Below, one piece after another: positions 30,809 through 42,430 of a DNA stretch of 64,000 nucleotides. Made by a program: the position numbers and the translations under genes. Origin of the DNA: Massospora cicadina (lineage: Eukaryota > Entomophthoromycota > Entomophthoromycetes > Entomophthorales > Entomophthoraceae); assembly GCA_022478985.1 (NCBI GenBank), contig JAKSZP010017374.1:1-64000 (forward strand), given 5' to 3'. How positions within the stretch are numbered: position 1 is the stretch's first letter; each line of letters opens with the position of its first letter. Below the pieces are notes generated by a model. That model was not told where the DNA came from. It worked only from the letters and a program-made list of their open reading frames with translations, and searched no databases.

Positions 30809-33278
30809 GCAGATCTTGAAACATACCCACTGGGCAGTTTGGTTTGCATAGCATTTCAGTTCTAAACTCAGGTATATGCCTTTGTACTTTATCCTGACCT
30901 TGAGGAGTTTCTTGCAGTCGAGATCACCCAGGATTGCAATGTCAATGTAGTCACATTTGGGCACCCAGTGTTAGTCAAAGTCCCCACCTGTCAAGACCTC
31001 ATTGAGTTCATTGTAAATCAGCATGAGTAAGTTGGACCACTCCTCCTCCACTAGTTGCAAAATAAATTCCAACGGCATCTTTAAGGCACAACTTGGGTGC
31101 TGGTGGTCCGTGAATCTTCCCCTGATCAGTAGGTGGATATAGTTAATTTGGCTACCTGCCCCATTACTTGAGTTCTCATCAGTGTGGGCGCTATGGCGCT
31201 GTACAACTCTATTATTGGGTTGGTTTTGGTTCATCAGCTGGGTTTTTAACCTTAATAATCCAACTAATTGATTCATCAAGGCTAAACCCCCAGTTTAAAA
31301 AGCTTTGACCTAGCATATGTTAATACCATGACAAAATATTCCTGTCCATCAACTCTCCAATCTCCAAAAATCTGCCAGCTGAAGGCGTCAGTTGGCAAAA
31401 AACCCAGATGGTTCCAGTGGAGGGCAGCTTTGGGCCCACACGTTGGATTCATGTATTATTGTAGAGCCTCCAGCGTGATCAAGCTATGCTGGCACTAGTC
31501 CTTCACTGTGACGCTGTTTCAGCCCCCATCAGTGAAGATCCTCACCTTGGCAGCTGGCACATCTGCTTCTCTCCTTTTAAAACCTCTGTGGGGGTAAAGC
31601 TTTCAGAAGCATAGGGGGCAGCAACTGATGTCTCTGGAAACACCTGTTTTCAGTCACATTGGGTTTCGATGCAAATGCCCACTTTGAGCCACTCATGCCC
31701 AAGGTTGGGAGTTATGACCCCCTTCATCACTGATGCTGCTTGTGGAGAAACTTCATGTTCCATTCATGGTTGGGTGGATTTGGGGGTAAACCCTGCGCGT
31801 CCCGGTGAGCCGCCTTGGCAAGTGTGGCAAAATATTACTAGATTTTCCATTTTGAAATGAGGAACGTGCAGCTACAAAGAGTCTCATGGATTGGCTTCAT
31901 TACCCTCAGCTGAGCCCACTCTTGAACCAGCTCAATACTGACACCTGCGCAGAACTATTTCTTATTTCCAACGTGGGATACATATTGGCGCACCAGTTGA
32001 TGGCCTCTTCCAGTGACAAATCCTGGAAGGACCCCCACTCTAAAGCCTTCACCTTTGTCCAACTTGCCTTCAACAGGTGAGATGCAGTTGCTAGTGGAAT
32101 GCGGGTATACAACCAGTGCAAGGCTTTAGTAACCTTGAACCCAGCCAAAATCCATGATAGAGTCTCCTTGGGGGAGAACGTAAAATACTATTCCAGTGCT
32201 ATTTCAACTGTAAGGGCATGGCGAGCCCATTTGAGGGTGGGTGAAGCTTTTGGGAAGTGCTTCACATACACGGTAAGTTCCATTGGTAGGAGGCCCAAAA
32301 TCCCAACAGCTTGAGTTATTTTGCTGGTACACCCACTTTTTTATACTACATCACATTGTGGAGTTTGACTTAGCTTCCATCCAGGCTTTTGCATCCACAG
32401 GCTTCAGATCCTTGTAAATGCAATCTCAATGGTGGTGTGTTTAAGCGAAAGTTTCATCCATTTGAGCGCACATTTGATATAATCCCATGAAGATTTGAAA
32501 AATAACGCTTTTCAATAAGATTTGGATATATCCCAGCGTTTGATGGCCCCAGCGGATAACTTATGGTCTCTCCAAATGGCAGTGATGGCAGGCAAAATTG
32601 CTTTTGTAATTCACTAAATTGTCATGGAATATGGGAACTGAAGTGTCTCCCACTGTTTAACCTTGCAGGAGGACACCACATGTATGCAAGCATATATTTT
32701 GCATAGAAAAATACTTCATGGGGGCTCTGGATGATGGGTTGATTATGGTGACAGTGGTTGATCCTCCTAAAAAGATTTTTAATTTTTTCAGCAAATTAGC
32801 CTGGTGGTCTGATTTGTCAGATTCAGTTTCTGACGCTACTGCTACCCTTTAAGGTTTCAGCTTGATAAATTGGTTGTGCGGGCAGTATAAATTTGGGTTG
32901 GGATAGTTCCTGCCACCAAATAAAATCTGTCAGGGATGGTGCCTGACAATTTAGTAGGCGAGTGGATTGTTTTTTGGTGGGAAGTGGTCCCAATTTAACT
33001 ATAGACTTATTGGGGATTTGATGAAAAAATATTCAATCATTCTGTACAGATTGTGTCAGAGTCAGATCCAATTTGACAGTAACATTATTGGGACTTTTAG
33101 CTGGCACTTTTATAGTTTAATTGAGCGTGCTACCAGGTTTAGATCCTCCAGGTAATTTCGCTGAGACCAAATGACCTAATTTTACTGTGCCCCCCAGAAC
33201 TCTCTTTGGTAAGTCCAGTGGGCTTACTAGGTTCAGCAGATAGTGACTCTACATTAGGGTGTCCTTATGTCCCAGATG
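30806..33278 (-). pseudogene. LINE-B ORF1 body, heavily broken
   Basis: Minus frames 31,906-32,148 (ALHWLYTRIPLATASHLLKA, then EEAINWCANMYP) and 30,971-31,279 (MMNQLVGLLRLKTQLMNQNQ) are the longest open pieces, and protein-like translation continues in changing frames up to 33,278. They sit between the ORF1 start beyond gypsy-2 and the knuckle near 29.6 kb. No known fold was recognised. Confidence 0.45.
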
Positions 33279-33283
33279 GGCTG
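33279..33283. repeat. Target-site duplication of gypsy-2 (left), GGCTG
   Basis: GGCTG precedes the left LTR and is repeated at 40,631-40,635. Confidence 0.9.
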
Positions 33284-33764
33284 TGTTAATTTCTTGGCGT
33301 CTGGGTCTGCCATCGTTGAGTTGGATTTTCACAGGGTATAGCCACTGAGCAACCCAATTGAATGATATGAGGATTGCCAATTCTTATAATAAAACTAAAT
33401 AAAATATATGTGGAGCTATTGCCCCTTATTTCTTCTTTTATTTTTAGATGTCTCGCAGACCATTCTGTGCTTCCTTCTTCCTCATAAAAGAATATCCCCT
33501 TTTCAATCTTTCATCAGGCTCTTTATACCTCAATTCCTCAGCTGGATACATCCTCAGCTTGGTATCTTCTATTCTTCTTCCTTTTTAAAGTTGCTCTCAT
33601 TCATATTAAATCTTGGTTTGATTCCTCTCAATTTGCTGAATGTTCTCATTTTGCTCGATTATAATCTGTATATCCCTTTTTCATAAATCTCAAGACTCAT
33701 CTCAATTCTCCTGTGATCTGCCAATATGGGTAGCATATCGTTCAGTCATATCAACTTCCCAACA
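33284..33764 (-). repeat. gypsy-2 3' LTR (481 bp)
   Basis: On plus it runs from TGTTAATTTC to CTTCCCAACA. It aligns along its whole length with 40,150-40,630. On minus it starts TGTTGGGAAG. It includes AT-rich segments (AATAAAACTAAATAAAATATAT on plus) but I did not assign a promoter. Confidence 0.95.
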
Positions 33765-33777
33765 TTACCCCCCTTTG
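33765..33777 (-). promoter_or_regulatory. gypsy-2 polypurine tract
   Basis: On minus AAAGGGGGGTAA lies directly before the 3' LTR start. This is the plus-strand DNA primer site used in reverse transcription. Confidence 0.85.
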
Positions 33778-33793
33778 ATTGGACAATAGTCTC

Positions 33794-35130
33794 TTACTGT
33801 TTGTATGCTCTAAGGAACTTAGCATGGACTTGGTTGATAATCTGACCCCCAGCAGGTTCCTTGATTGTGTAGACATCCATACCTTTCTTCTCTATAATCT
33901 CAAATGGGCCAACCCATATGTCGGAGAGCTTATTCTTTTGTCCAAATCCATGCTGGTCGTGGAATAACACATAATCCCCTTCAGCAAACAACGGAAGACC
34001 ACTCCAGCGCTTCTTGTCAGCCACCTGGTCACGAATTTTCTTAGCTAAACTGGTGGAGTAGGCTTCAGTTTGCAACTTGATCAATGTATCCATGAGTTGC
34101 CTCAGATATTGCTGAGGATTCACACCACCAGTGCCTCTACACACGAATATACCAAGGCAGGCAGAGCCAGATGTCATCCATACAGCAGTTGAAAGGGACT
34201 CTAGCCAGTGTCAGAATGATAGCTGATGTTATAAGTGAACACAGCGGTAGGTAGAAGAGCACTCCATTCCAAGGGCCAGTCTGTTATCAATTTGCAGAGT
34301 ATGTTTACTAGGGTACCATTAACTTGCTCCACCATCCCATTTGATTATGGATGATAGGGGGTGGTAAAAACTCCGCAAATGGCCATCAACTCATTAAACT
34401 TCAGCAGGATATGCAAAGTAAAGTTAGTTCCGTTGTCCATCAGAATTAACTATGGACAGCCATGCCGCTGTATAACACATTCCATAAGAAACTTGACAGT
34501 GGTGACTGCGCCCAAGTTGCTAATAGCCCTGGCCTCCACCCGTTGGGTCAAATTATTGATGGTGATAATTATATACTTGAATTGATTGCACTAGTCAGCA
34601 GAGCTCCCACTACATCAATGGAAACGGTGTGCCATGCAAACTGGGGCTTCACTAATTGATGGGTGGTTTTCTTACGGAAAGGTTTTTCAACTTGACATTG
34701 ATGGCAACAGCTAATAGTTTCCAGTACGTCATAATGCATGCTTTTCCAGAAGTATCAGGGTTGCAAAAACTCCAGCATCTTTTGCAAACCACCATGGCCT
34801 ATAGCCTGATGAGCATCCATAATTATTGAGGGTCTATTTGAAGGCTTAGGAAAATTCAGTGTCATGTCTCCAATCCGCTTGTATAATTCTCCCCCTCACA
34901 CGAAGGTACCCTCCCTGAGTCCGTCTAACACCTTGATCACTTTCGGCGGCTCATCCTGATATTTGTTCACCATCATTTTTTCACACATTATATCAGCCAG
35001 ATCCGCTGTGATAGCGACCGTGGGCAATTGAGACAGATAATCCGCGTTTTGATGTTTTGCCCCAGGTCAATGTAAGATCTCAAAATTTTAAGCTTGCAGC
35101 TTCAGAGCCCAACATGGAGCCATCCTTCCA
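33794..35130 (-). pseudogene. gypsy-2 integrase, broken
   Basis: On minus the zinc-binding module is recognisable at about 34,680-34,830 (DAHQAIGHGGLQKMLEFLQP, then CCHQCQVEKPF). It is followed by a WHTVSIDVVGALL-like first-aspartate strand, MDNGTNFT with the second aspartate, and YHP-x-SNGMVEQVNGTL with the glutamate. The C-terminal frame 33,794-34,177 is open and contains GDYVLFHDQHGFGQKNKLSD and WVGPFEIIEKKG, the usual GPY/F-type module, ending near the purine tract. Stops interrupt the catalytic core. Confidence 0.8.
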
Positions 35131-35261
35131 GTTCACACAGATTCTGTAGCCAGTGCAAGGAAGCGTGATCTGTCACTACTTGAAATCTTACCCCATGCAA
35201 ATATACTCAAAATTGTTTATAAAGCGTAGATCACAGATAAACACTCCCACTCAGTTACAGT

Positions 35262-35700
35262 TTATTTTTGTTCATGACAATTCAAGCTCCAACTACAGAA
35301 GGCGAAAGGATGTTCCACACCGTCGTCATCCTTATGGGATAATACTGCCCCAATAGCAGCTAAAGATGCATCCGTTTGTACTATGAATGGCTTATCAAAG
35401 TTGGGGTATTGCAATATGGGTGAGCTTGCTAATGCAGCATGCAATACATCAAAAGCATTCTGGCATTTTTCCGTCCAATTGAAAGGAGCGTTTTTCTTTA
35501 ATAGCTCTAAAAGCGGTGCCCCAATACAACTGAAATTGGGAATGAACCGTTGATAATAACTGGCCATTCCTAGAAACACCTGAATGTCCCGTTTACTTTC
35601 TGGCTGAGTCATCTTGCCTATTGCTTCCACTTTAGCCAGCTGTGGTTTAAGCCCATTTGAATCCACAACAAAACTGAGGTATTCCAATTGCGCTTTAAAG
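35262..35700 (-). pseudogene. gypsy-2 RNase H domain
   Basis: The frame 35,262-35,816 runs from the RT thumb (FLGMASYYQRFIPNFSCIGA) into RNase H, with FIVQTDASLAAIGAVLSH giving the first catalytic aspartate and HPFAFCSWSLN. It stops at the second strand (LNCHEQK); the remainder is broken. This domain removes the RNA template in reverse transcription. Confidence 0.85.
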
Positions 35701-36449
35701 AAATGGCACTTTCTGAGGCTTAATTTTGATATTAGCGGCAGTGAGGCACTGAAACACTTGCTCCAAGTAGGCCAGATGCTCTGTGAACGTTTGCAAAAAC
35801 ACATTGATGTTGTCAAGGTAAACTAAGATGCAGGACAGCTTTAAATCACCTAAAATCATATCCATGGCACGCTGGAATGTAGCCAGAGCATTACACAATC
35901 CTTGCGGCATGTGCGTTGGCTGGAACAACCCTCTTGAGGTGATGATTGCACACTTCTCCCATTCCATTGGTGGCAATTCAATCTGCCAGTACCCCGAGAT
36001 CAGATCCATGGTGGAAAAATAGTTTGCTCCACCCAATCGGTCTAACACATCATCAATCCATGGAAGAGGGTAAGAATCCTTCTTCATGACATCATTGAGT
36101 TTATGATAGACAATAACCACCCAATTTGAGCCATCCTTCTTCTTTACAATGAGCACAGGTGATGCCCAGGGACTGTTTGATGGCTCTAGCATCCCTTGCT
36201 GGATAAGCTTATCCACTTTGTCAGAGACAACCTCTTCCGCTGCTCCAGAATGTCTAATAGGACGCGAATGAATGGGAGGGTGATCCCCATATCAATCTGA
36301 TGCACCACTCCTTGAGCGTACCCCAAGTCATGATTGTTATTTTGAAAAAATATCTGATACTTTTCAAATAATGCCATAGTCTTATATTGCTGATCCGCCA
36401 ATAGTCCTGTGAGTGCTTCTCGTGGAACTACAGTCAGTATGCTGAACAA
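35695..36449 (-). pseudogene. gypsy-2 reverse transcriptase, active site YLDN
   Basis: The minus frame 35,695-36,216 reads MDKLIQQGMLEPSNSPWASP, VIVYHKLNDVMKKDSYPLPW, FSTMDLISGYWQIEL and MPQGLCNALATFQRAMD. These are the standard Ty3/gypsy RT blocks. The polymerase box is YLDNINVF where YLDDI is expected, so the second catalytic aspartate is asparagine. Upstream, 36,186-36,449 holds the pol linker (HQIDMGITLPFIRVLLD). The enzyme should be inactive even without the frame breaks. Confidence 0.9.
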
Positions 36450-36500
36450 GGCGTGAGCTGGTAGTCTAAGGTCTTCCCATGAGCCAAAGTCTTGAATACA

Positions 36501-37586
36501 TCAAACTTCCCCAATAGGGACTAAGTGTAGGTAAGCTACTACTTGGTGCCGCATGATTGTTATTGTCTCTTTTTGTAGGTTCACGAGCAACACCTTCACC
36601 TCCCCATTCCCTGAAAACAATAGCCCTGGAGCCATGTGTGGTTCTAGCTGTGAGAGCTGATGAGGCGCCAGGATTTCTCCATACAGTCCCTTAGGGACTT
36701 CGATTTTGAGCCCAGTCCCTGTTATGCCCTGGTGTCCAGATGATAAGTTAAAAGGGCGCATTGCTTGAAGCGGGATTCCTTTATACTCATATATCTGGCT
36801 GGGGAGGATCTTGGTCCACTGACTCAGTCACTGATAGCAAACAGGAATCACTCCATCACTGTATACTAGATTGACCTGACTGGAGTTGACTGGATCCGTT
36901 GGGATTCTACCAGAGGAAATATACTGGAATCTGTTGGCCGAACATAGTAAGGGTTTCTTCTGCCATATCTATCACAACGCCAAATCTCCTCTTGAAAGCT
37001 GCGCTGATTAACATATGTAGTGGTTATTTAGCAAGACCACCACTGGAGCAGACACCTGGACTGACCCAAATCATAGGGGCAACGTGCTATATGCTCCTTC
37101 TGACACAGTGCTATTCATTCCTGCCATTCCATATACTACTTGATGGTCCACATCCAGTTTTAACATAAGTTTACCCACTAACTGGGTGGAGACTATGTTC
37201 ACAGGCGCTCCCGTGTCTATGATCGCGCGGATTTTTGTGTTTTGAACAAATATGTCACAATAAGTACATTCCAAGTAAGAAAAATCATCAGAGTTTATTA
37301 CTTGTACGTTCAAGGGCCTTGTGTTACTTAAAAAGGAAAAAATACCCTTGCTGACCTGAGGATAATCACTAGCAATTTTTTCCACCGGAATAGCTATGTT
37401 AACCCCTATTAAAGGAGCGACGTTCAGGGAAGAATCCGCATTGCTGGTGCCAGTCTGTTCCAGTATCTGCCACGCATATGGTTTCTGCATATCTTGGCGG
37501 AGCTCAGCCCAATTGGGTGAACTCTTACTCTCAGAAGCAGAAGCAGTGGTATCCAGCAAAAGCTGCTGGTATAACAAATCATCCAA
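36501..37586 (-). pseudogene. gypsy-2 protease and linker
   Basis: The frame 37,071-37,586 contains YCDIFVQNTKIRAIIDTGAP followed by VNIVSTQLVGKL. DTGA is the intact catalytic motif of the aspartic protease. Between 36,501 and 36,761 a second open frame covers a linker often seen between protease and RT (FLVNLQKETITIM-like strand). The protease frame itself is uninterrupted over 171 codons. Confidence 0.85.
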
Positions 37587-37589
37587 TTG

Positions 37590-39746
37590 AGGTTTGATTT
37601 CTACTCATAAAGTTTTTTGGCAGGTATTAGGGACAAGTGAATTGAGCTTAGTGGAGGTAGAGCATCCCATCTCTACTTCACTTGAGCTTTTCCCTGCTCA
37701 GTTTTCATAGTTAGCATTGCGTACACTTGTGGTTTGCTAGGGCAATTGGCTGCATAATGCCCTCTTTGTCCGCACTGGAAGCAAGTGTTCATAAAAGGCG
37801 CATGTATGTAATTTGGGCTGGAAGGACCATATTGAGAATTGCTGGTAAGGTTCCATGGTAGCAGTTGAACTGGTGAAGCGTACATGGGATGGAAAGGGTC
37901 TACTGACTCATATGAGCGACAATTATGTTCCAGCGGCTGATAACCCAGTCACTGCACCCAATATTCAGAAATGGGATGGAGAGAGAGCAATGGAGGATTT
38001 TTGGGCTACATTGGGGGTGCCGTTTGTGGCAGAGAGTCGATGTAAGGCATTCACAATTCAAATAAGGCCGGTATCCCCATCCAACACATGGGACATAGCG
38101 TTGTATAGTTCCCAATATAGTTTGACTGCCACTGTCATTGCTATACCTACATCCTCAGTGGTTAAAATATTAGCCCCAAGTAAAACGTGAGCTTCCACCA
38201 AAAACTGCTCGGCAAATTTTGACAAGATCTTGTTTTGGTTAAACTGTATAGTCATAAATTTGGCTTTCTGTTGAGACATCTTGTTGGCGCCTCCAAACAG
38301 CCAGATAACTATCACTTTTACTTGTGCATAAGACACCGAGCTATTTGGAAGATAGCAGGTCATTTGGTCAGCGCTTTCCACATCTAAAGCGGACAGTAAC
38401 AACTTCACTTTTCATTGATCAGTAGCCCCTTCCACAGTGAATTCAAAACATTTAAAATACCCATGTAGGTTTCCATTACAACTGAAAGGTGGTAACTTTT
38501 CAATATGGACAAATTCACTTGGCACTCAGGTTCTGCTGCAAGGGGCAGGCAAACTGGATTCAGAGCAACTATGGGAACCATCATTTAGTGTATTATCATG
38601 CTGCCATCTGGATGAGCTTGAGCTTGTTGGAGAGGAATCAGAAGAAGTGTCATCATGTGGAGGATCTGTCGTACTGCCCAATAGATACTTGTTTGCTGAT
38701 CCATAACATTTTCCCCCGAGTTGCCACTAACTGCCCTATTTCCCCCAGCTCTGGTACACCCCGTGAACTGTTTGCTAATCAGCTGTTCCATTTTGACCAA
38801 AGCACATCTACACCGTCCATCCTGCCATTCTTGTTGCAGCATGTTATATTGCCATTGCAATTCTTGGTGGAATTCTTTTTTCTCATTCAGTGTTTGTTCC
38901 ATAGTTTGTAATTGCAAAAGAACTTCCTTGATTTTATTCTGCAGGTGGGTTTGTTATTGTCTTGCATTTTCCACTTGCTGGTTGGCATTGTTTATTTGGT
39001 TAACAAGGAAAGATCGTTCCTGCGCTGATTCCTCATTGACCCATCAAAGGGTATCAATATGGTCTTGCATGTCCGCATACTCACTTGTCTCACTGATAGG
39101 GAGAGGGAGGCTCGTTGGCGTTCCGCCTGACTAACAACTTCCAGTCGTGTAACTTGACAAATGAGTTGGAGATACTCAGTGGATGTTGACCTAAGAATAA
39201 GCGTGTTATCAGACGTTTGCTGGGTATCACATTCATTATGGAGTTGATCTAATTCTGTCAATAGAGAGCCAACTTGGGCCACCAATTGCAGTTCCATCAG
39301 GGTCATTCTTTCCTTAAGCTGAGCAATAATGGCTTCAAAGCTTCCACCCATTTGGCTAGCTCTATCATACAGTGCTCAGTATTATTCCCCAAGGTTGTCA
39401 CATCCTGAATCCACACTGTGGATAGGCCATGCTGTTCCAGTAGTTCTCTTATCACTCAAGGTAATTCTGAGTTTAACTGTGGTACTAGTTGTTCCAATCG
39501 ATGGCGAACATCCCCAACACAATGATCCATCTATGCCAGCACCCCTTGTATTTCCAAGAACAAACGGTCAAGGCGGTCCAGCAGGAGGCGAGTATCATGC
39601 TGTTGTGCTTGAGTGAACTGCAACACATCTCCAATTTCAATGTTATGGCGAGCCAGAACATGTAGTAGCTGGCAAATTGAAGGTTGCACATAAGCAACTA
39701 AGTATTCCTCAATTCTGTGAGTACTGAGGCAGCAAGTTAACCCCAT
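37590..39746 (-). pseudogene. gypsy-2 gag with coiled coil and CCHC knuckle
   Basis: The likely start is ATG at 39,746 (MGLTCCLSTHRIEEYLVAYV). The N-terminal half is rich in heptad-like helices (AIIAQLKERMTLMELQLVAQ; MEQTLNEKKEFHQELQWQYN). The capsid-like part at 38,058-38,408 contains KFMTIQFNQNKILSKFAEQF. The nucleocapsid at 37,673-37,885 has C-FQC-GQRGHYAANC, a CCHC knuckle. The frame is broken at several points, for example near 38,920-38,960. Gag assembles the particle and binds genomic RNA. Confidence 0.8.
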
Positions 39747-40128
39747 AGTAGTGGCGTCCTAACAAGACATGTACAGTGTGTATCAATTTTCTTAATCGCA
39801 TTGGTTATAAAACAAACTCACAGCATTTTCCCCACTCTCATCCTCATATAGGCAATACCCGCGCAACTACCATTCCATAATAAGTCTTAGTTGTTGTGGA
39901 GTCACATTTGTGAAGCATCCGTGTTGGTTAGTCATCAGCTCCAGGCAATTCTCAAATTGCACAGTAATCATAATTTCATCATCCCCTGGTTTGGTAACAG
40001 TAAACAATGTTGGTTCCAAGTTAGGTGTCCTCTGAGCTTCTTCAGCATGCCATGCTCAGAACCTGATCAGGTTAGGTTGGAACAAATGAGGATTTGCCAT
40101 TGTATTTTCCCCGCTATAGTTGCTAAGT
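39747..40128 (-). other. gypsy-2 5' leader
   Basis: This untranslated stretch lies between the primer-binding site and gag. I see no conserved feature in it beyond short frames. Confidence 0.6.
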
Positions 40129-40148
40129 GGCCCCTGTAGTGAGCACCA
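40129..40148 (-). promoter_or_regulatory. gypsy-2 primer-binding site
   Basis: On minus TGGTGCTCACTACAGGGGCC starts one base after the 5' LTR (which ends in AACA). The leading TGG pairs with a tRNA CCA tail. I cannot name the tRNA. Confidence 0.75.
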
Positions 40149-40149
40149 T

Positions 40150-40630
40150 TGTTAATTTCTTGGTGTCTGGGTTTGCCGTCGCCAAGTTGGATTTGCATAG
40201 GTTATAGCAACTGAGCAACCCAATCAAAATGATATGAGGATCACCAATTCTTATAATAAAACTAAATAAAATATATATGGAGCTATTGTCTCTTATTTCT
40301 TCCTTTATTTTTAGATGTCTCACAGACCATTCTGCACTTCCTTCTTCCTCATAAAAGACTATCCCCTTTTAATCTTCCATCAGGCTCTTTATACCTCAAT
40401 TCCCCAGCTGAATGCATCCTAGCTTGGTATCTTCTATTCTTTTTCCTTTTTTTGAGTTGCTCTCATTTGTATTGAATCTCAGCATGATTTCTCTCAATTT
40501 GCTGAATGTTCTCATTTTGCTCAATTATAATTCGTGTATCCCCTTTTTGTAAATCTCGAGACTCATCTCAATTCTCATGTGATCTGCCAATATGGGTAGC
40601 ATATCATCCAGTCATATCAACTTCCTGACA
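40150..40630 (-). repeat. gypsy-2 5' LTR (481 bp)
   Basis: It matches 33,284-33,764 in length and over its whole course, with TG...CA ends. In the first ~93 aligned bases I count 11 transitions and 3 transversions against the other LTR. Confidence 0.95.
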
Positions 40631-40635
40631 GGCTG
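40631..40635. repeat. Target-site duplication of gypsy-2 (right), GGCTG
   Basis: Second exact copy of the 5-bp duplication. Confidence 0.9.
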
Positions 40636-40798
40636 CATGCTATTTCACTGGGGTTTGTACCCCCATTGGCATCAAAAAAAATATTGGGAGCGTTGTATGC
40701 GGGGATGGTGCTGATGCACCATAATGTGATCAGGTATCATTGCTGATAGCACCATGGGCGTCAGCAGCAGAAAGTGATACATCAGAGTCACTTTCCAT
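40636..40798 (-). pseudogene. LINE-B ORF1 N-terminus
   Basis: On minus, ATG at 40,796-40,798 opens MESDSDVSLSAADAHGAISN, an acidic, serine-rich start that is soon stopped. Protein-like translation continues in another frame up to the gypsy-2 insertion point. The link with the ORF1 body below 33,279 is inferred from the gypsy-2 target duplication. Confidence 0.4.
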
Positions 40799-40849
40799 AT
40801 TGGCGTGCTTTAAAAAGTACTTATTTATTAAAATAATACACTTCTTAGG

Positions 40850-41589
40850 TGCAGAAGTATTTTCCAACTCAGTTTGAGATGAGCAGGCACCATTTACAAT
40901 ACTCCTGTGGGCAGAGTCAGCGGAATGTTATCTGGTGGATTTATTCACCATTGCGTCTTTATTTACTGATATATAAAAAACTATTAAAGCATAAGCAGGA
41001 TGTCCATTTCTTTGTGCTTAGCACTGATGGGTTAGAGTCCTACTTGCGCTAGAGGTGGTGATCATGGGGTACTGCTCTATAGGTGCAGTAACACACTAGA
41101 AGGCGGGATATGCTCTCTAGTCTTGGTCTGGTCACTTTTGATAAAAGTGAGCTTAGTGAGAGAAAGATATTTTTGGGGGTTTGCATCAGATGAATGCTTA
41201 AGGTTTATGAACCGGCACATCCATGTGATCTAATTGGAGCTACAAGTACAATTTGGCTTAAACTGAGGTACCTTTAATCTTAACAATTATAAAGAGAAGT
41301 TGGCAGAATAAAACAACTTTCAAACATCTTTTCCGGTGACCAGTTTTTGTAATTATTGTTCAATTTTTTCAAAATTTTAATGTGAAATTTTATTTGAGAT
41401 AAGCCAAGATGGAGATGGATATACTGAAAGCTCAAAGAGCAAAATAAAAACCTAAACAAATTGAAACTCCCAGAGAGCACAAAAAACAAAACCAAATAGA
41501 AATACATCAACCAGGTAGGTAAGCAGCTAACTGCTAACAAACTATGGCAGAGGGGAGGGGGTCAGGGGGTGATTTGTTATCTAAACCTA
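40850..41589. other. AT-rich, no gene seen
   Basis: Short frames only. The 86-codon minus frame at 41,280-41,540 is low complexity and hydrophobic, and I regard it as chance. The 5' end of LINE-B should lie in the first part. Confidence 0.5.
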
Positions 41590-41758
41590 TGAATTTTCTG
41601 ACTCTGACTATTGCAGAAAGTAAAGGTGTGGGGGCATCTGCACAGTGAGGTGCAAGATGATCAAAACAGGGTCAGTTGAAACAACTTGGGCTGTGCAGAG
41701 GGCCTCAAAATAATTAGCAATGTGGTGCTCAGCAGACATTGGTGTTTAGGTAGATAGG

Positions 41759-42034
41759 TCAGCTTTTCAGCTTGTTCAGGGTTATTCTGATCATTTCTGA
41801 GAATCTAATAGGTGCAGGCATAAAAGCCTTTACAGCTTCATAAGCCACTTTGTATAACCCTGTGATTTTAGTCTTGGCGATGGGAGGAAATTCTGGAGAA
41901 AAGCTGACCTTGAGTAAACCACATGCCAGCATGTCAACAGCTTGGATATTAGCATCTCTAAGTTTAATATTTTCAGGAGAGGATGCTGTTGCAACAGCCA
42001 GATGATGGTCAATATGGAATGGTACAGCATTCAT
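41759..42034 (-). CDS. LINE-C2 downstream frame, unknown (91 aa)
   Basis: The open frame starts MNAVPFHIDHHLAVATASSP and contains LKVSFSPEFPPIAKTKITGL and YEAVKAFMPAPIRFSEM. It lies after the ORF1 knuckle region, where LINE-C1 has its second frame. I cannot match it to a domain. It may be the C-terminal part of ORF1. Confidence 0.4.
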   Translation of the reverse strand: MNAVPFHIDHHLAVATASSPENIKLRDANIQAVDMLACGLLKVSFSPEFPPIAKTKITGLYKVAYEAVKAFMPAPIRFSEMIRITLNKLKS

Positions 42035-42430
42035 TTTAGGAATATACCACCTGAGGTTAGATTTAGTGTCAAAGTCAGAGTTTAAAATTGACTAAAGTCA
42101 ATTTCATCAGGGAAGGACAGAATGATTTCACCTGATTTATCAACCTCATCCAATAGTTCCAAGGATTTTAGTTAAATACAATAAGGCCATTGATGGTAAA
42201 TTGGGTATGGGGGTAAATGGGATTTTGCTTGGTTAGGTACAGTAGTCTAAGCCTGACCCTGATTGGCTGGTGCAACTTTGGGTGGGTGAGGGAGGTTGTA
42301 GTTATGGGTGGGGACAGGAACTTTGTGCTGGCTTATTGATTGAGTAATTTGGAGTGGAGTGGGCAGCAAGATACCCCATTCAGAAGCAGCTACCACAGCC
42401 ACAGAGGAGTGGGTGGAGGTAGTGTCAGTA

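Larger units (their letters stand above)
33284..40630 (-). mobile_element. gypsy-2: complete Ty3/gypsy retrotransposon, 7.3 kb
   Basis: Two 481-bp LTRs with TG...CA ends bound the element, and a perfect 5-bp duplication (GGCTG) flanks it. On minus, a PBS follows the right (5') LTR and a purine tract precedes the left (3') LTR. The internal region encodes Gag with coiled coil and CCHC knuckle, protease, RT, RNase H and integrase in Ty3/gypsy order. Frames are interrupted and the RT active site is mutated. The LTRs differ by many transitions. It interrupts LINE-B just after its ORF1 start. Confidence 0.95.
25030..40850 (-). mobile_element. LINE-B: long LINE split by a solo LTR and gypsy-2
   Basis: Pieces on minus follow LINE order. 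An ORF1 N-terminus lies at 40,730-40,798, the ORF1 body at 30,806-33,278, the ORF1 C-terminal knuckle at 29,622-29,663, the endonuclease at 28.0-28.7 kb, the RT at 26.5-27.4 kb and a C-terminal Cys/His region at 25.3-25.96 kb. Removing the solo LTR (29,905-30,799) and gypsy-2 (33,284-40,630), each with its 5-bp duplication, joins the flanks into one unit of roughly 7 to 8 kb. I could not define its own target duplication, so both ends are approximate. It is older than both insertions. Confidence 0.65.
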
